DNA of 64,000 nt from contig JALOCI010000012.1 of assembly GCA_023227835.1 (NCBI GenBank), positions 1-64,000 of the forward strand, in the 5' to 3' direction. The notes under the pieces were generated by a model. That model did not search any database, was not told the origin of the DNA, and saw nothing but the letters and a program-made list of their open reading frames with translations. This document shows positions 8,873-20,500 of this stretch, in pieces. The DNA is from Bacteroidales bacterium. Its GTDB lineage: Bacteria > Bacteroidota > Bacteroidia > Bacteroidales > UBA932. The position numbers were made by a program, and so were the translations under genes. The stretch's first letter is position 1, and the number at the start of each line of letters is the position of its first letter.

Positions 8873-11800
8873 TTATGTTTTTGAAATCCATTTTCGGGCA
8901 TTAACAAACATTTCCAACCATGGTGTAACCTCGTCATCAATTCTGTTTCTTGTGTAATGAGCCCAAGTCTGTGGGTATATACATCTTTCAGGATGAGGCA
9001 TCATGGCCAGATGCCGGCCGTCACTGCTGCATATTCCGGCAACTCCCTCAGGAGATCCGTTAGGATTTGCAGGATAATCTACATAACTATATCTTACGGC
9101 AATGTTGTATTTAGAGGTCTTTTCAGGGAAATAGAATTTTCCCTCTCCGTGGGCCACCCAGATACCAAGTTCAGAATCTTCAAGAGATGAGAGCATTATT
9201 GATGGAGACTTTTCAATAGTTACACCTACGAATGCACTTTCGTATTTGTGACTGTCGTTATGTTTCATCTTAGGAGCCCCTTCTTTTCCTTCTGCGGTTA
9301 TCAGTCCCAGTTCTGTCATAAGCTGGCATCCGTTGCAAACCCCCAAAGACATGGTATCTTCTCTCTTGTAGAAATCATCAATGGCTTTACGCGCTTTTTC
9401 GTTATATAAAAAGGCTCCGGCCCATCCTTTGGCAGAGCCGAGTGTGTCGGCATTTGAAAAACCGCCCACAAATACCACCATTTTGACACCTTTGAGATCT
9501 TCTCTGCCGTTTATAAGATCTGTCATGTGGACATCCTTAACTGAAAATCCGGCGAGATGTAAGGCCCAAGCCATTTCACGATCCCCGTTAGATCCCTTTT
9601 CTCGTATTATCGCTGCAACAGGTCTTGAAGAAGTATCTTTCACATCAGGAATTTCATAGGAAGACCTTTTTCCTTTGAACCCTTCAGGGAACCTGAATTT
9701 TAAAGGTTGTGACTTATAATTAGAAAATCTTGCGAAAGCAAGTTTTTCACCAACCTGATCAACATCAAAAAGATAGGAGGTTTTGAACCAGAGGTCTCTG
9801 TAATAATCAATATCCAGACTTATGTCCAGCTTGTTAGCTTTTATAATGACAGATCTCTCTTCTGTTGGAGTGCCGATATTGTATATAGAAATGCCGTGAC
9901 TGGCGGCAATATCTTCAACCTTTTCCATATTTACGGCCGAAGATTGAACTACAACTCCTGCAATTTCTGCAAAGAGAAGTTTAATAGGATCTTTTATATT
10001 TATTGATGATAAGTTTATATCAAGTCCTCCCTTAGTGTTAGAGTAACACATCTCAAGGAGAGTTGTGACAAGCCCGCCGGCAGATATATCATGTCCTGCA
10101 AGCAGAATATCTTTTGCTACCATCTCCTGAACAGCAGAGAAGCAACTTGCAAAATAATCAGGATTGTCGACATCAGGTACTTCGTCTCCCAATTGATTAG
10201 TCACTTGGGCAAGTGCTGATCCTCCAAGGGCAAAACTGTTCTCATTCAGCACCGTGAAGGGAATGAGGAAAAGATTGCTTTCAGGGATATTTGAAATAAC
10301 AGGCCTGACAACTCTTCTTACGTCAGAGCTCTCACCAGCTGCAGATATTATTAATGTTCCGGGAGATAGCACTTTACTGCCGTCGGGATATTTTTGAGTC
10401 ATAGATAGAGAGTCCTTGCCTGTAGGTATGTTGATTCCCAAAGCAATAGAGAAATCGCTTGCAGCCTTTACAGCTGAGTACAGTCTTGAATCCTCTCCTG
10501 TATTTCTGCAGGGCCACATCCAGTTTGCAGACAGAGACACTCCTCTGATACCTTGTTTGATAGGAGTCCATACTATGTTTGTCAGAGACTCTGATATAGC
10601 CATTCTGCTGCCGGCCTCAGCACTGATAAGTGCAACGGCAGGAGCATGTCCTATTGATGTGGCTACACCTTCATTATTGTTATAACCTATTGCTGCAACT
10701 CCCAGATTGTTCAACGGAAGTTGTATCTCACCAACGGTCTGCTGATTTGCAATAAGACCCGTAACTGAGCGGTCCACCTTATTTGTAAGCCAATCCTTGC
10801 AGGCAACAGATTCCAGTTGCATTACCATCTCAAGATAGTATTCAATGTCCTCCTCGTCGTATTCCAAAGGGTCCCAATTATATGGTACTGTAACATCTTC
10901 CATGATGGTTTTCGGTGCAGATCCGAACATGTCTTCGAGTGCCAGATCTATAGGCGTGTCCCCGTTTTTACTGTTTTTCAAAGTGAAATTCTTCCTTCCG
11001 GTAGCTTCTCCTACAACATACATCGGAGCCCTTTCTCTTGATGCAATTCTTTCAAGCTGTGCAACATCCTTATCCTTGATAACTAATCCCATTCTCTCCT
11101 GAGATTCGTTCCCGATAATCTCCTTAGCAGAGAGTGTCGGATCACCTATAGGAAGTTTACTGATATCAATATCTCCACCGGTCTCTTCTACAAGCTCCGA
11201 TAGGCAGTTTAGATGCCCTCCGGCTCCATGGTCGTGGACAGATATTATTGTGTTGTCATCACTTTCAGCCAGAGTGCGTATTGCATTGTACACCCTTTTC
11301 TGCATTTCGGGGTTTGATCTTTGTATTGCATTTAGTTCAATTGCGTTATCATACTCTCCCGTAGCAACGGATGAGACGGCACCGCCACCCATTCCAATAC
11401 GATAGTTGTCACCTCCCAGGATTACAACTTTATCTCCTGTTTCGGGTGTCTCTTTTTTTGAGTAGCTCTTTTTTGCAAAGCCAACACCACCGGCAAGCAT
11501 TATTACCTTGTCGTAGCCATACTCTCTGTTATATTCTCCATGTTCAAATGTGAGCAGAGAACCGCAGATAAGAGGTTGTCCGAATTTGTTACCGAAGTCG
11601 CTGGCCCCGTTGGAGGCCTTTATCAATATCTCCTCAGGTGTCTGGTAAAGCCAGTTCCTTGCTTCATTGCACTCCCAGTTTCTTCCCTCAACCTCAAACC
11701 TTGGATAAGATGTCATATAAACGGCAGTACCAGCTATCGGAAAAGAACCTTTTCCGCCTGCTATCCTGTCTCTTATCTCACCGCCGCTTCCTGTGGCAGC

Positions 11801-12580
11801 ACCATTAAAAGGTTCAACAGTAGTCGGGAAATTGTGTGTTTCAGCTTTAAGTGAAATAACAGTCTCTTCATCGCGAAGCACAAAAAGATCAGGTTTATCT
11901 CCGCTTCTCGGAGCAAACATTGAAATATGAGGGCCCTCAAGAAAAGCACAGTTGTCCTTGTATGCAGAAATGATTCTGTTGGGATTCTCAAGTGATGTTT
12001 TTTTAATTAATTTGAATAGAGTGGATTGTTTTTCCTCTCCGTCTATAATAAATGTGCCGTTAAAAATCTTGTGTCGGCAATGTTCCGAGTTTACTTGGGA
12101 AAATCCGAACACCTCTCCGTCTGTAAGCGGACGGCCAAGTTTTTTGCTGAGTTCAGTGAGGTAGTCAATTTCATCCTGATTGAGTGCAAGACCCTCCTGA
12201 ACATTGTACTCGGAGATGTCTGTTATAAGCTTTACAGGCTCTGCCTCTCTGTTTATTTTAAAAATTGTGTCATCCAGATTGTTGTAAATTCTCTGGAGCA
12301 TCTTGTCATGATGTGCTTCCGGAGAACTGACTCTGAAAAATTCTTCTATCCTTTCGATTCCGGATATATTCATGTTTTGAGTAATCTCGACAGCAGTGGT
12401 ACTCCATGGAGTTATCATCTCTTTTCTCGGTCCGATAAAATAGCCTTGCAGTAACTCTTCCGGCACCTCACCGGCATCACCGAAAAGCCATTTTAAAGCG
12501 TTAACACTCTCATTAGGCAGTTCCCCTTTAACCAGTACTGCTATAATGTTTTGCTGATCATTTGAAAAGAATAGAATCAT
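8873..12580 (-). CDS. purL: phosphoribosylformylglycinamidine synthase (single-chain PurL)
   Basis: The enzyme performs the fourth step of purine synthesis, converting FGAR to FGAM with glutamine and ATP. At about 1,235 residues this is the large single-chain form with both synthetase and glutaminase. Visible motifs are the FGAM synthetase segments [36 protein letters not shown] and VHDHGAGG, and the C-terminal glutaminase with GVCNGCQLM (nucleophilic Cys) and PHPERC. I start it at 12580, not at the ATG at 12607, because the -7 promoter motif overlaps 12607. The phoH gene follows 3 nt after the stop. The folC gene is divergent. Confidence 0.97.
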   Translation of the reverse strand: MILFFSNDQQNIIAVLVKGELPNESVNALKWLFGDAGEVPEELLQGYFIGPRKEMITPWSTTAVEITQNMNISGIERIEEFFRVSSPEAHHDKMLQRIYNNLDDTIFKINREAEPVKLITDISEYNVQEGLALNQDEIDYLTELSKKLGRPLTDGEVFGFSQVNSEHCRHKIFNGTFIIDGEEKQSTLFKLIKKTSLENPNRIISAYKDNCAFLEGPHISMFAPRSGDKPDLFVLRDEETVISLKAETHNFPTTVEPFNGAATGSGGEIRDRIAGGKGSFPIAGTAVYMTSYPRFEVEGRNWECNEARNWLYQTPEEILIKASNGASDFGNKFGQPLICGSLLTFEHGEYNREYGYDKVIMLAGGVGFAKKSYSKKETPETGDKVVILGGDNYRIGMGGGAVSSVATGEYDNAIELNAIQRSNPEMQKRVYNAIRTLAESDDNTIISVHDHGAGGHLNCLSELVEETGGDIDISKLPIGDPTLSAKEIIGNESQERMGLVIKDKDVAQLERIASRERAPMYVVGEATGRKNFTLKNSKNGDTPIDLALEDMFGSAPKTIMEDVTVPYNWDPLEYDEEDIEYYLEMVMQLESVACKDWLTNKVDRSVTGLIANQQTVGEIQLPLNNLGVAAIGYNNNEGVATSIGHAPAVALISAEAGSRMAISESLTNIVWTPIKQGIRGVSLSANWMWPCRNTGEDSRLYSAVKAASDFSIALGINIPTGKDSLSMTQKYPDGSKVLSPGTLIISAAGESSDVRRVVRPVISNIPESNLFLIPFTVLNENSFALGGSALAQVTNQLGDEVPDVDNPDYFASCFSAVQEMVAKDILLAGHDISAGGLVTTLLEMCYSNTKGGLDINLSSINIKDPIKLLFAEIAGVVVQSSAVNMEKVEDIAASHGISIYNIGTPTEERSVIIKANKLDISLDIDYYRDLWFKTSYLFDVDQVGEKLAFARFSNYKSQPLKFRFPEGFKGKRSSYEIPDVKDTSSRPVAAIIREKGSNGDREMAWALHLAGFSVKDVHMTDLINGREDLKGVKMVVFVGGFSNADTLGSAKGWAGAFLYNEKARKAIDDFYKREDTMSLGVCNGCQLMTELGLITAEGKEGAPKMKHNDSHKYESAFVGVTIEKSPSIMLSSLEDSELGIWVAHGEGKFYFPEKTSKYNIAVRYSYVDYPANPNGSPEGVAGICSSDGRHLAMMPHPERCIYPQTWAHYTRNRIDDEVTPWLEMFVNARKWISKT

Positions 12581-12604
12581 AAGGAAAAGATGTGAAATAA
12601 TCCG

Positions 12605-12612
12605 CAAAATTA
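12605..12612 (-). promoter_or_regulatory. -7 promoter motif of purL
   Basis: On the minus strand the sequence is TAATTTTG (TAnnTTTG), 24 nt upstream of the purL start chosen here. Its position rules out the more upstream ATG at 12607 as the start of translation. Confidence 0.6.
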
Positions 12613-12656
12613 CTCCTTTTTAAGTAATAAATTGCCAATTTTGCAAAAAACATAAT

Positions 12657-13958
12657 ATGTTCGATATAGAATCGTATAACAGGGAACTTGAGATTATTTT
12701 CAACATGTTCCCTTCATATCAGAAAATAGGTAAGTTGGCCTATAAACCGGGCTTGGAGAGTATGACTAATTTTGATAACAGGCTCGGAAATCCTCATCGC
12801 AAATTCAGAACGATACACATAGCCGGAACTAACGGAAAAGGTTCTGTTTCTCATATGATTGCAGCAGTGCTTCAAAAGGCCGGTTTGAAGACGGGCCTCT
12901 ATACTTCTCCGCATTTGGTTGATTTCAGAGAGAGGATAAAGATTAACGGCGAGATGATTCCGAGAGAGTTTGTTCTCGATTTTCTTGTAAAATGGAAACC
13001 ATACATGGAGAGTGAGAAACCATCTTTTTTTGAAATTACAACAGCCCTGGCTTTTGACTATTTCGCAAAAGAGAAGGTTGATATAGCCATAATTGAAACA
13101 GGTCTTGGCGGAAGGCTGGATTCGACAAATATAATCACTCCTATGTTGAGCGTTATTACGAATATTGCTCTTGACCATTGTGAGCATCTCGGTTTCACAT
13201 TGGGCGAGATTGCAAGGGAGAAGGCCGGAATAATTAAACACGGAGTTCCTGTGGTGGTAGGAGAGGTTCTGCACTCTACAAGGCCCATTTTTACGAGAAA
13301 AGCCGAGGAAATGGAGTCTAAAATTCTTTTTGCGCAGGAGTACAAGTTTAAAGATGTGAGGGCTTCGGATTATGAGCTGGATTTGAAAGGTGATTATCAA
13401 AGACTTAATTTGAGGACTGTTTTGACATCTTTATATGTTCTCTCCACAAATGAAAAGTTTCGTGATTTAGTTCACAAAAGCTGGAGTGACACAATGATCA
13501 GAGAGGCGTTGAAAACTACGGCCAAAACAACCGGACTGAGGGGAAGATGGGAATATTTAGTTGACAATCCTCCCGTATTGTGTGACACAGGTCACAATGC
13601 CAATGGATTGAGTGAGGTTTTTTCTCAGTTAAGGTCTTTAAAGGTAAAAAGGCTTTTTATCACACTCGGTTTTGTGGCTGACAAAGATCTTGAGGGAATA
13701 CTCGGTCTGATGCCTCTGAATGCATATTACTTCATAACACAGGCTCAGATTCCGAGAGCACTTGACGCCGAAATTCTTGCAGAAAAAGTTTTCAGCTTGG
13801 GTATCAAGGGTGAGGTGAAACCTTCGGTATCCCAAGCTATCATTGATTATAAGAAAATCAGAAAGGATGGAGACCTGCTTTTTATCGGAGGTTCTAACTT
13901 CATAGTTGCCGAGGCAATCACTTTTTTTGAAAAAAATCCTAATTTTTTTGCAGAATAA
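12657..13958 (+). CDS. folC: bifunctional folylpolyglutamate synthase / dihydrofolate synthase
   Basis: FolC adds glutamate to dihydropteroate and to reduced folates using ATP. The 433-residue protein is a Mur-ligase-like enzyme with the P-loop GTNGKGS (residues 57-63), TSPHLVDFRERIKING, the metal/ATP segment ETGLGGRLDSTN and NIALDHCEHLG. A C-terminal Rossmann-like domain carries DTGHNANG. It is divergent from purL, a logical pairing because purine synthesis uses formyl-folate. Length and motif order are normal. Confidence 0.95.
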   Translation: MFDIESYNRELEIIFNMFPSYQKIGKLAYKPGLESMTNFDNRLGNPHRKFRTIHIAGTNGKGSVSHMIAAVLQKAGLKTGLYTSPHLVDFRERIKINGEMIPREFVLDFLVKWKPYMESEKPSFFEITTALAFDYFAKEKVDIAIIETGLGGRLDSTNIITPMLSVITNIALDHCEHLGFTLGEIAREKAGIIKHGVPVVVGEVLHSTRPIFTRKAEEMESKILFAQEYKFKDVRASDYELDLKGDYQRLNLRTVLTSLYVLSTNEKFRDLVHKSWSDTMIREALKTTAKTTGLRGRWEYLVDNPPVLCDTGHNANGLSEVFSQLRSLKVKRLFITLGFVADKDLEGILGLMPLNAYYFITQAQIPRALDAEILAEKVFSLGIKGEVKPSVSQAIIDYKKIRKDGDLLFIGGSNFIVAEAITFFEKNPNFFAE

Positions 13959-13977
13959 AAAAATGCATATATCTTTG
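13947..13977 (+). promoter_or_regulatory. consensus promoter of tRNA-Val (TTTG-19-TATCTTTG)
   Basis: TTTG at 13947-13950 and TATCTTTG at 13970-13977 are separated by 19 nt, the textbook spacing of the Bacteroidetes housekeeping promoter. The tRNA begins 31 nt downstream of the -7 element. The -33 part lies inside the last codons of folC. Confidence 0.75.
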
Positions 13978-14007
13978 CAATCCCAAATGAAAACAACGGG
14001 TCCTAAA

Positions 14008-14082
14008 GGGAGCATAGCTCAGTTGGTTTAGAGCATCTGCCTTACAAGCAGAGGGTCGGGGGTTCGACTCCCTCTGCTCCCA
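14008..14082 (+). tRNA. tRNA-Val (anticodon TAC)
   Basis: A 75-nt cloverleaf is readable. The acceptor stem is GGGAGCA/TGCTCCC and the D arm is GCTC...GAGC. The anticodon stem is TCTGC/GCAGA with loop CTTACAA (anticodon TAC, reads GUA and other Val codons). The variable loop has 5 nt and the T arm has loop TTCGACT. The discriminator is A and the CCA end is not encoded. It is a single tRNA gene with its own promoter and terminator. Confidence 0.97.
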
Positions 14083-14098
14083 CGAAAGCGGAAAAAAC

Positions 14099-14140
14099 AA
14101 GGTTTTATTGAGGTCTAAAAGCCAAAATAAAACCTTTTTT
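14099..14140 (+). terminator. rho-independent terminator of tRNA-Val
   Basis: An 11-bp stem (AAGGTTTTATT / AATAAAACCTT) with a 16-nt loop is followed directly by a T tract. It begins 17 nt after the tRNA. Confidence 0.8.
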
Positions 14141-14258
14141 CTTGTTGTTTTTTTAATTTTCCTTAAATAATCATAAACATTCACGGAAACAATACTTTAG
14201 GCATAATGCTTGTATCCAACGTCAGTTTGATTGTTTATCTTATTTATTATTTAATAAA

Positions 14259-15665
14259 ATGAAAAAAATATTAATATCAGTTTTGCTTACATTATGTGCA
14301 TATTTATCATCAGCACAAAATCAAGCAGTAGTACCAAAAGTTGACCAGCGTACGGAATTATTGAGTATTATATTCAGGCTTGCAGGAGCTAGTGAATATA
14401 TAAATGATAATATACCATCCTATTCGAAGGCCATTGATGTCTATTTCGCGCAATTTATCAATCATGGTGCCATAAAGTTTGCTCAGAAAATGAGAGAAGA
14501 GAATAGTGTGGGATATGATGCCGTCATGTCTCTGGCCATTTCACTAGAAATATCTGACTCTGTAAGGTTATGCAAAAATCTTTCGCCAAAAAGTATAGAC
14601 GAGCGATGGGGGATGGATAATGTAAATGAATTTGTCAAGCTACTCAATAGTTTTTATTTTGATACGAAATTCAGGGATTTCTTCTCAAGCCATTCATCAT
14701 TATATAAAACAGCCGAGGATAGATTTAGCGTAATCATGAAAAATGCTGACTTTGATTGGTTCGAAAAATTTTACGGCAAAAAATCCGGTAAATTCAACCT
14801 TATTCTAAGCATTCCAAATGGAGGCTGCAATTACGGTCCAAAAGTCATTTACATTGATGGCAGTGAAGATCTTTATGCTGTAATGGGCTGCTGTATTGCA
14901 GATAGCCTCGAGAAACCTACATATTCAAAAGGGGTTCTCCAAATTGTTATACATGAGTATAATCATTCTTTCTGTAATCCTTTGATAGATGCTAATTTTC
15001 AGGCAATGGAGCCCGCTTCTGAAAAAATATTCAAACCACTTAAAAATAAGCTCTCTTCACAAGCTTACGCAACCCCTAAGACCATGGAATATGAAAATTT
15101 AGTGAGAGCATGTGTAATAAGATATTATCAGAGAAACGGTGTTGATGAGAATTTATTAAGATACCAGGTCACAGGAGAATTCGATAATGGTTTTATCTGG
15201 ATTGACAAACTTGTTGACTTGTTGGGTGTATATGAAAAAAACAGAGACAAATATCCTACCTTAAATGATTTTATGTCTGAAATTGTAAATTTTGAAAGAA
15301 CCATCTCTCCAAAGAAAATCATTAGGGAAATCAAGGCAAACACTCCCAGAATAGAATCGATTAGTATCCGGAATAAATCAAAAAGAGTTGATCCAGACAT
15401 TACTGAGATTACACTCACATTTGATAGGCCCATGTTATTTAAAAATGGTGTAAGTCATGGAAAACAAGGGAAAAAATGTTTCCCTGAATTTTCAGACAAA
15501 AAACCTAAATGGGATGAGAAAACAAAAAAGAAGTGGACATTTTATATAAAACTGGAGCCGGACAAGGATTATTCAATGAGCTTCCCTTCTCAGTTTTTTT
15601 ATGATGTAAATTATTACTCTTTAGATAAGACCTATTATCTGGATTTCAGAACCAAGAAAAGATAA
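14259..15665 (+). CDS. secreted DUF4932 family protein, putative zinc metallopeptidase
   Basis: The 468-residue product has a signal peptide (MKKILISVLLTLCAYLSSAQ) and then a region resembling DUF4932 proteins of Bacteroidetes. It carries an HExxH-type motif IHEYNHSF (His232, Glu233, His236), the usual zinc-binding pair and catalytic Glu of gluzincin-like metallopeptidases. The last 110 residues look like a beta-sandwich domain (IESISIRNKSKRVDP, ITLTFDRPM), as in Big_5/Ig-like tails. Base composition is more AT-rich than in the neighbours. It stands alone between the tRNA and the sigma factor gene. Substrate and activity are unproven. Confidence 0.75.
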   Translation: MKKILISVLLTLCAYLSSAQNQAVVPKVDQRTELLSIIFRLAGASEYINDNIPSYSKAIDVYFAQFINHGAIKFAQKMREENSVGYDAVMSLAISLEISDSVRLCKNLSPKSIDERWGMDNVNEFVKLLNSFYFDTKFRDFFSSHSSLYKTAEDRFSVIMKNADFDWFEKFYGKKSGKFNLILSIPNGGCNYGPKVIYIDGSEDLYAVMGCCIADSLEKPTYSKGVLQIVIHEYNHSFCNPLIDANFQAMEPASEKIFKPLKNKLSSQAYATPKTMEYENLVRACVIRYYQRNGVDENLLRYQVTGEFDNGFIWIDKLVDLLGVYEKNRDKYPTLNDFMSEIVNFERTISPKKIIREIKANTPRIESISIRNKSKRVDPDITEITLTFDRPMLFKNGVSHGKQGKKCFPEFSDKKPKWDEKTKKKWTFYIKLEPDKDYSMSFPSQFFYDVNYYSLDKTYYLDFRTKKR

Positions 15666-15722
15666 CCAATGGACATCTTTGTAGATATGGTTTAAATAAG
15701 AAAAGGTGATAGTGATTTTTTT

Positions 15723-15730
15723 TATCTTTG
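15723..15730 (+). promoter_or_regulatory. -7 promoter motif of the ECF sigma gene
   Basis: TATCTTTG (TAnnTTTG) lies 18 nt upstream of the ATG at 15749. It overlaps the TTG at 15728, which would otherwise give a seven-residue N-terminal extension, so that upstream start is unlikely. Confidence 0.6.
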
Positions 15731-15748
15731 AAAAATAATCACTGTTCA

Positions 15749-16303
15749 ATGGAGAGTACAACGTCTATCACGATACCGTCTCTGGATGAGATATACCAGA
15801 AATATCACTCTGTACTCTGTTTTTTCGCCTATAAATTCACAAGGTCGTACCAGGAGGCGGAAGATATTGTTCAATCAGTATTTGAGAAGATAATAGACAA
15901 GAATCCGGAGATTCAGAATGAAAGCGCACTGAGGTCATATCTTTTCTCTTCTGTACACAATGCTTGCCTTAATATAATAAGTAAAGCGGGTGTCAGGAAA
16001 AAATACACAGACTATACTACTATTCATGAAAGCGGTATAGACAATTCAAGCTACCTGATCGAGAGGGTTGAGGCAGAGATCCTTTGGGAGGTATTCTCAA
16101 AGGTAGATGCACTTCCATCTGAGTGTAAAAAGGTATTCAGAATGAGCTATATTGAGGATATGAGCAATCAGGAGATTGCTGATAAACTGGGAATATCCGT
16201 CAATACTGTCAAAAGTCAGAAAGCCCGGGCCAAACAGCTGCTGAGAGATTCCCTCAAGGAGCTCTTCGTGCTTGCAATGGCAATTATTAAGTATTACAAT
16301 TAA
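15749..16303 (+). CDS. ECF RNA polymerase sigma-70 factor
   Basis: The product (about 184 residues from the chosen ATG) has sigma region 2 (YHSVLCFFAYKFTRSYQEAEDIVQ, the core-binding and -10 recognition helices) and sigma region 4. Region 4 carries the helix-turn-helix MSNQEIADKLGISVNTVKS. The size and the tandem with a fecR gene and a susC gene bearing an STN domain are diagnostic of the Bacteroidetes sigma/anti-sigma systems that respond to substrate bound at an outer-membrane receptor. It likely activates the SusCD locus immediately downstream. No metal- or stress-sensing domain is fused to it. Confidence 0.93.
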   Translation: MESTTSITIPSLDEIYQKYHSVLCFFAYKFTRSYQEAEDIVQSVFEKIIDKNPEIQNESALRSYLFSSVHNACLNIISKAGVRKKYTDYTTIHESGIDNSSYLIERVEAEILWEVFSKVDALPSECKKVFRMSYIEDMSNQEIADKLGISVNTVKSQKARAKQLLRDSLKELFVLAMAIIKYYN

Positions 16304-16385
16304 TTTTTTTCAACCAATTCCACCCTTTTGCATATTCTAACTGTCCTATATACAAGAGGGCAAGAAACTCTTATTTTAGACTATA

Positions 16386-17561
16386 ATGAACGAAGATCAG
16401 ATTGAAAGAATCAAATCCCTGCTGACAAGGATGTTGTTGTCAGACCTGAATGATCAGGAGCGGGAAGAACTTAACCGATGGAGAAATTCATCTGTGGAGA
16501 ACGAGTCTATGTTCAGGAGGCTCACTGACAAGAAATATCTTGAAGAGAGGTATAAAGATTTCCGTGAGGTTTCGAAAACACAAAACGGCATAAGGTATAA
16601 TTTCTCTTTTAATTTCAGGAATAAGTGGATAAGAAGGATTGCTGCCGTGCTCATTATCGGTGCGGCAACATTTTCATTATATCAGATAATATCTGAAATC
16701 AAAGAGAACCACTCACATAATGAATTGCTTTCCGATAATGAAAATGAGATACAACGCGCAGTTACTTTAACAGTAGACGGAAAAACCGTTTTCAATCTCG
16801 GGGATATTTCTGAGAATACAAGGTTGGCAGGGCTTGACCTCAAGCTAGAGAGCGGGGTGCTAAGATATGCTTATGAAAAAGAGTCTCCTGTTACGGAGCA
16901 CGGAACAGTCTCTATTCATGAAATTTCTGTTCCGGAAATAAAAATGTTCAAAGTAGAGCTTCCGGACGGGTCATACGTATGGCTGAATTCCGGCAGTCGT
17001 TTATCTTATCCGTCTAAGTTTGAAGAAAACTCAAGGGTTGTAACGCTTGACGGTGAGGGATACTTTGAAATAGCCAAAGATGCCTCAAAACCTTTTATCG
17101 TTAATGGAGGAGGCATGAGTGTCCGGGTTACCGGAACCAAGTTTAATTTCAAGGCATACAGCGACGACAAAAGGCTTTCTGCAACGCTTGTGGAGGGAAA
17201 AGTGAGTGTGGGGTATCAAGATGCTTCAGGCCACGAACAAGTCTATAAAATGAAACAAGGGGAACAGTCAAATCTTAATACGAAAGATATGAAGCTGGAG
17301 GTAAAGGAGGTGAATACATCTCTTTATACCGGTTGGCTCGAGGGTTTGTATTTCTTTGATTCTCAGAAGTTGGAGGACATTATGTCTGATTTGGAAAGAT
17401 GGTACGGGGTGGAAGTGACCTTCAAGGATGATGCTCTAAGGGAAAAGATTCTGTCAGGTAAGCTTTATAGGGAAGATAGTGCAGAAAAGATGCTCGAGTC
17501 GTTCGAGAAGCTGATGCCGGGACATTTTAAACGAGATGGAAAAACCGTAACAGTATATTAA
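16386..17561 (+). CDS. FecR family anti-sigma factor / transmembrane signal transducer
   Basis: The 391-residue protein has a cytoplasmic N-terminal segment of about 75 residues that would bind the sigma factor. One membrane helix follows (IRRIAAVLIIGAATFSLYQII). The periplasmic FecR domain carries the typical motifs LPDGSYVWLNSGSRLSYP, VTLDGEGYFEIAKDASKPF and RVTGTKFNFKAY, then a C-terminal STN-like DUF4974 region (FFDSQKLEDIMSDLERWYGVEV). FecR relays contact with the N-terminal domain of the TonB-dependent transporter to the sigma factor. Gene order sigma-fecR-susC, with short gaps, supports this role. Confidence 0.95.
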   Translation: MNEDQIERIKSLLTRMLLSDLNDQEREELNRWRNSSVENESMFRRLTDKKYLEERYKDFREVSKTQNGIRYNFSFNFRNKWIRRIAAVLIIGAATFSLYQIISEIKENHSHNELLSDNENEIQRAVTLTVDGKTVFNLGDISENTRLAGLDLKLESGVLRYAYEKESPVTEHGTVSIHEISVPEIKMFKVELPDGSYVWLNSGSRLSYPSKFEENSRVVTLDGEGYFEIAKDASKPFIVNGGGMSVRVTGTKFNFKAYSDDKRLSATLVEGKVSVGYQDASGHEQVYKMKQGEQSNLNTKDMKLEVKEVNTSLYTGWLEGLYFFDSQKLEDIMSDLERWYGVEVTFKDDALREKILSGKLYREDSAEKMLESFEKLMPGHFKRDGKTVTVY

Positions 17562-17585
17562 AATTACTAACTAACTTATCGTACT

Positions 17586-20500
17586 ATGAAAAAAATCGAG
17601 AGTCACAGGATCTCTTTTGTTTTCCTGTTCCTGGCCATGCTTCTGTGCATGTCAGGAACGCTCCCGGCCCAGACACAAAAGGATCTTTATAATGTAAAGC
17701 TTGACAACCTTACATTGAAGGAGGCGATGGTAAAGATAACATCGCAGAGTGGGTACTATTTTGTCTATGAAGATGCTGATATTGTGAGTGTCCCGAAAAT
17801 CAGCAAGGAGTTCCGTTCCAGCAGCATTGAGCAGATAATGGCTGAATGCCTGAAGGGTACCGGACTCTCTTTTAAAATAGAGAAAAAGGTAATTTACATC
17901 AAGAAAGAGGGGAAAAATTCCACACCGGGTAAAGACCCAAAAAAACTATCAGCGTCGGAGGATTCTCTGTATGTCTTCGGTAAAGTGACTGATGTCAATA
18001 ATCTGCCTTTACCGGGTGCCTCCGTTGAGGTCAAGGGGACCAAAAACAAGGGTGTGGTTGCTGATTATGATGGTAATTACAAACTCAGATTGACAGATGC
18101 TACAAAAGAGAGCACTCTTGTATTCAATTTTCTCGGGATGCAGAAGCAGGAGGTGTCAATTGATGGCAGAAGAGAGATAAATGTTGCTCTGAGGGAGATG
18201 GAAAATGAATTGGAGCAGATTGTAGTAGTAGGATACGGAGTTACCAAGAAAAAAGATATTGCGGGATCAATTGAGAACATAAGCGCATCAGAACTTGCCA
18301 AGACAAATAGCCAGAACTTTCAAAAGGCTATTCAAGGGAAGATGTCAGGCGTGCAGATAACCTCTTCTTCGGGAATTCCCGGCTCATCTTTTTCTATAAA
18401 TATCCGAGGCAGAGGTTCTATAAATGCTGACACTCAACCGTTGTATATAGTTGATGGTGTGCAAATTACAAATGGTGCGCAAAATACCAACATCCTTACC
18501 AACGCTGACGTGATGGCCGGTTTAAACCCGGACGATATTGAATCCATAAGCGTCCTGAAGGATGGTGCATCTGCGTCTATTTATGGAGCCCAGGCTGCAA
18601 ACGGTGTTGTAATCATAACTACAAAGAAAGGTGCGTCAGGAAAGACTCGGGTATCTATAAACGCCACAACCGGAATTCAGGAGATTGCAAGGAAGGTTCC
18701 GGTGATGTCGGGGCCTCAGTGGGCACAATTCGCTCTGCTTGAATACAAGAATTATGATTTGTATAACGGTACAAATAAGTATCAGGATCAGCTTGAGCTT
18801 TTCAAGAGTTTCGGATGGGGAGACGACGGATACTCAAATGCACCGACAACAGATTGGTATGATGAGATTTTTCGCAAGGCGGTAGTCAATAACTACCAGA
18901 TTAATCTCTCCGGAGGAACAGAAAAGACAAAATTTTACCTCTCTGCCGGATATAACAAGACTGATGGTATCATCAAACAGACAGGTTTCAACAGAAAATC
19001 TGCAAGGTTAAATTTAAGTCACGAAATAGCACCATGGCTTACAATTAACACTAATAACACCTTCAGCGGAACTGTACATAACCAGTCGTCGGTCGTAGGA
19101 GCTGCAAATCCGGCCAGAACAGCAATGTTCCTTCTTCCTGGTGTCTCTCCGCGTGATGAAAACGGAGAGTATTATTCAGATCTGACATACGGTTATTTTT
19201 TGTACAATATTCCACAGATGCTTGAACTTAACGAGTATGTGGGAAAAACACACAATCTGCTATCTGCCAACGATCTTACAATAAAGTTGGCAAAAGGGCT
19301 TGAATTCAAGAGCAGTTACAACTTTGACCTTACCTGGCTTAACGAGCATCAATTCAGTGATCCAAGAACCCGTCTGGGCTCAAGAGTAAACGGCTCAATT
19401 TCTGCAAACGCTACCGATATTAACAAATTCCAGACAGAGCAGGTATTTACATACAATACTACTATAAATGAGAACAGGTTGACTGCTGTCGCGGGATTTT
19501 CATACAGCAGTTATCAATATCATATGATAGGTGCCGAGGCAAACGGGGTTTCCAGTCCGGATCTCAAGCTGTTGAGCAGTGCTGCAACTCCTATTGCAAC
19601 TACAGAATCGTATTCGGAGTGGAAAATGGCCGGTTTTTTCGGAAGGGCCAGCTATGCGATAAGAGATAAGTACATTTTAACAGGAACCGTAAGATACGAT
19701 GGTTCTTCAAGATTCGGAACTGACAACCTGTGGGGATTGTTTCCTTCAATCTCTTTTGCGTGGAGAATGAAAGAGGAAAAATTCTTCAAAGACATTGACT
19801 GGCTGAATGATCTTAAAATTAGGGCAAGTTATGGGGTTACAGGAAATGCGAGCATCGGAGATTATGTTTCGGCAAGGTTATATGCTGCTAACTCAGCTTA
19901 TGGCGGAAGTTCCGGAATTATCCCTTCATCCATTGGAAACCAGAAACTCACATGGGAGAAAAAACACTCAAAAAATATCGGTATAACAGCAGGTATATTC
20001 AAGGGAAGAATTAGCACAAATATCGACTTTTACAGAGATGACACAAAAGACCTGTTGTACTATAGAGTTATTCCACAAACTACAGGTTTCAGCGAGATCC
20101 CGTCAAATATGGGAGGAGTCCGAAACCATGGTCTGGATTTACAACTTAATGTAGTCAGCTTTGACTCTGATAATTTCTCATGGGAGACATCATTTAACCT
20201 ATCATGGTGCAAGAATGAGATAACTGAGCTTCAGGATGGTCTGGATGAGCTTGGTCAGTATAAGGTAGGCAAGCCTATAACATCTGAAAATGTTTACAGG
20301 TGGGCAGGCGTCAACACCTCAGACGGAAGGCCGATGTATTACGACAAAGACGGATACATTACCTACAATCCGACTCTTGAGGACCGTGTATGGACGAAAG
20401 GTTCAGACCCTACATTCTTCGGAGGCATAGACAATACTTTCAGATGGAAAAACCTCACCTTCTCGTTTTTCTTCCAATTCCAGAAAGGAGCCGTGAAATA

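Noticed and set aside
12714..13400. Minus-strand open frame of 228 codons inside folC
   Set aside because: It lies fully opposite folC, has no recognisable domain and a composition expected of a shadow frame.
15728..15748. TTG start giving the ECF sigma factor seven extra residues
   Set aside because: The TTG overlaps the TATCTTTG promoter element, so it would lie at or before the transcription start.
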